Source of the DNA: Sphingomonadales bacterium
GTDB lineage: Bacteria; Pseudomonadota; Alphaproteobacteria; Sphingomonadales; Sphingomonadaceae
Length of the DNA: 64,000 bases
Direction: 5' to 3'
Assembly (NCBI GenBank): GCA_027486895.1
Contig: JAIXOE010000037.1
Location: 1 to 64,000, forward strand
Shown: piece after piece, positions 63,051 to 64,000 of the stretch
How positions within the stretch are numbered: the stretch's first letter is position 1
Layout of the letters: each line of letters begins with the position of its first letter
Notes under the pieces: generated by a model
Databases searched by the model: none
The model's input: only the letters and a program-made list of their open reading frames with translations
What the model was told of the DNA's origin: nothing
Program-made: the position numbers and the translations under genes

Positions 63051-64000
63051 TGGAAACCAAAGCCGGAGATCCTGGCGCGTTTGCGCATTTCGACCTTTAT
63101 CGTGTTCCCTCGCCCGCGTTCGTCGTGGACGAGGCCGCACTGCGGCGGAATCTCTCTATCCTCGCGGATGTCAAAGCACGGTCAGGTGCCAAAATTCTTT
63201 GTGCGATGAAGGCGTTTTCCATGTGGAAAGTTGCGCCCGTCATTGGTGAATATCTTGATGGTGTGTGCAGCTCTGGTCTGTGGGAATCACGCCTTGCTCG
63301 CGATTATTATAAAGGTGAGATCGCAACCTATTGCGCTGGCTATAAAGAAACCGACATGGCCGAAATCGTCGAGATTTCTGACCATGTCATCTTCAACAGC
63401 CCGCACCAACATCAACGTTTTGCGGCGTTCCTCAATGACAGTGTCGACGTCGGCCTTCGGCTGAACCCCGAACATGCCGAGGGCGAAGTCGCAAAATATG
63501 ACCCCTGCTCGCCGGGCTCACGACTTGGCTTTCCTGTTGGCCAGTTAAAGCCAGAACATCTGGAGGGCGTGTCCGGTCTGCATTTTCACACCTTGTGCGA
63601 GCAGGATTTTGAGCCGCTTAAGCGCACGTGGGACGCCCTTAAACCACAGATTGCGCCTTATTTTGGTCAGTTGAGCTGGTTGAACTTCGGCGGTGGCCAT
63701 CACATCACCCGGGCGGATTACCAGCGCGACGACCTTATCGCGTTCATCCAAGAGGTGCGCGCTGAAACAGGATTGGAAGTGTATCTTGAACCCGGCGAAG
63801 CAATTGCGCTTGATACCGGTATATTGATTGGCGAATTGCTCGATGTGTTCGAAAACGGTCTGCCGGTCGGCATAACCGATATCAGCGCGACCTGTCACAT
63901 GCCTGACGTCATTGAGGCACCCTATCGCCCTGCGATGCTTGGCGAGCTTCAGGATGGCCCTGCGGTGCGTCTGGGCGGCCCGAGTTGCTTGGCTGGCGAT
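63050..64000 (+). CDS. nspC: Carboxynorspermidine decarboxylase (cut by window edge)
   Basis: The first 317 codons are in the window; the gene continues past its right end. It is an alanine-racemase-fold PLP decarboxylase: the PLP lysine is in ILCAMKAFSMW, HFHTLCEQ and NFGGGHHITRADY are the usual NspC blocks, and LEPGEAIALDTG binds phosphate. It turns carboxyspermidine or carboxynorspermidine into the polyamine. The ATG overlaps the upstream stop by one base (TAATG). In bacteria lacking SpeE this pair makes spermidine from putrescine. Confidence 0.95.
   Translation, partial: METKAGDPGAFAHFDLYRVPSPAFVVDEAALRRNLSILADVKARSGAKILCAMKAFSMWKVAPVIGEYLDGVCSSGLWESRLARDYYKGEIATYCAGYKETDMAEIVEISDHVIFNSPHQHQRFAAFLNDSVDVGLRLNPEHAEGEVAKYDPCSPGSRLGFPVGQLKPEHLEGVSGLHFHTLCEQDFEPLKRTWDALKPQIAPYFGQLSWLNFGGGHHITRADYQRDDLIAFIQEVRAETGLEVYLEPGEAIALDTGILIGELLDVFENGLPVGITDISATCHMPDVIEAPYRPAMLGELQDGPAVRLGGPSCLAGD

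Noticed and set aside
1-64000. CRISPR array, prophage, insertion sequence or toxin-antitoxin pair.
   Set aside because: No regularly spaced direct repeats, transposase or phage structural genes, and no small overlapping toxin-like gene pair were found.

Overview
The window is ordinary chromosome of an alphaproteobacterium, most likely of the Sphingomonadales (a Sphingopyxis/Sphingorhabdus-like organism is my guess; the sequence does not fix the genus). Pointers are the gene order dusB-ntrB-ntrC-ntrY-ntrX-hfq-hflX, a fused ispDF, an Hfq made of two Sm domains in one chain, C4-pathway hemA, PhaR, a large TonB-dependent receptor, and many short two-hairpin palindromic repeats. Base composition is moderate and coding density very high. 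The first gene (cinA, minus strand) and the last gene (nspC, plus strand) are cut by the window edges. I see no prophage, insertion sequence, CRISPR array, rRNA operon or dedicated defence system.

Layout. 1-1.3 kb: cinA and ispDF (isoprenoid precursor synthesis), minus strand. 1.4-10.6 kb: the nitrogen-regulation block dusB, ntrBC, ntrYX, followed by hfq and hflX, plus strand. 10.6-19.2 kb: a long, mostly overlapping minus-strand chain: mltB, rlpA, a D,D-carboxypeptidase, tmk, holB, metG, tatD, a membrane aspartic protease, then mazG. 19.35 kb: tRNA-Ser(TGA). 19.5-24.8 kb: a small secreted unknown, an amidohydrolase, a PAP2 phosphatase, and the E3 (lpdA) and E2 (pdhC) genes of pyruvate dehydrogenase. 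24.9-29.8 kb: uspA-like gene, rnr, proS (short archaeal/eukaryote-like type), phaR. 30.2-33.5 kb: a stand-alone TonB-dependent receptor with a strong terminator. 33.5-37.1 kb: alr, an MHS-family transporter and a cyclase-family hydrolase.

37.1-46.9 kb: a propionyl-CoA assimilation cluster read leftwards: pccB, an unrecognised 192-residue gene, mce, an enoyl-CoA hydratase, a GST, methylmalonyl-CoA mutase, bioB, a DUF1330 protein and pccA. Propionyl-CoA is carboxylated by PccAB (biotin made by BioB), epimerised by Mce and isomerised to succinyl-CoA by the B12-dependent mutase. Two copies of a 91-bp repeat lie inside this cluster, and the unknown gene is visibly richer in A+T than its neighbours.

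47-54.2 kb: trhO, a second GST-like gene, gor, pgi, and the lepB-rnc-era operon. 54.2-58.6 kb: topA, dprA, plsY. 58.7-64 kb: murI, hemA, a threonine dehydratase-like enzyme, and a polyamine pair (carboxynorspermidine synthase and nspC).

The observations most worth a second look are: the tandem Hfq whose second domain lacks the basic rim; the 61-bp palindromic repeat translated in frame inside the E2 linker; three exactly 91-bp copies of a two-hairpin repeat; the compositionally odd unknown gene tightly embedded between pccB and mce; an NtrX lacking the sigma-54 contact loop; and two short perfect dyads at the dusB ribosome-binding site and in the pccB/trhO divergent promoter region.
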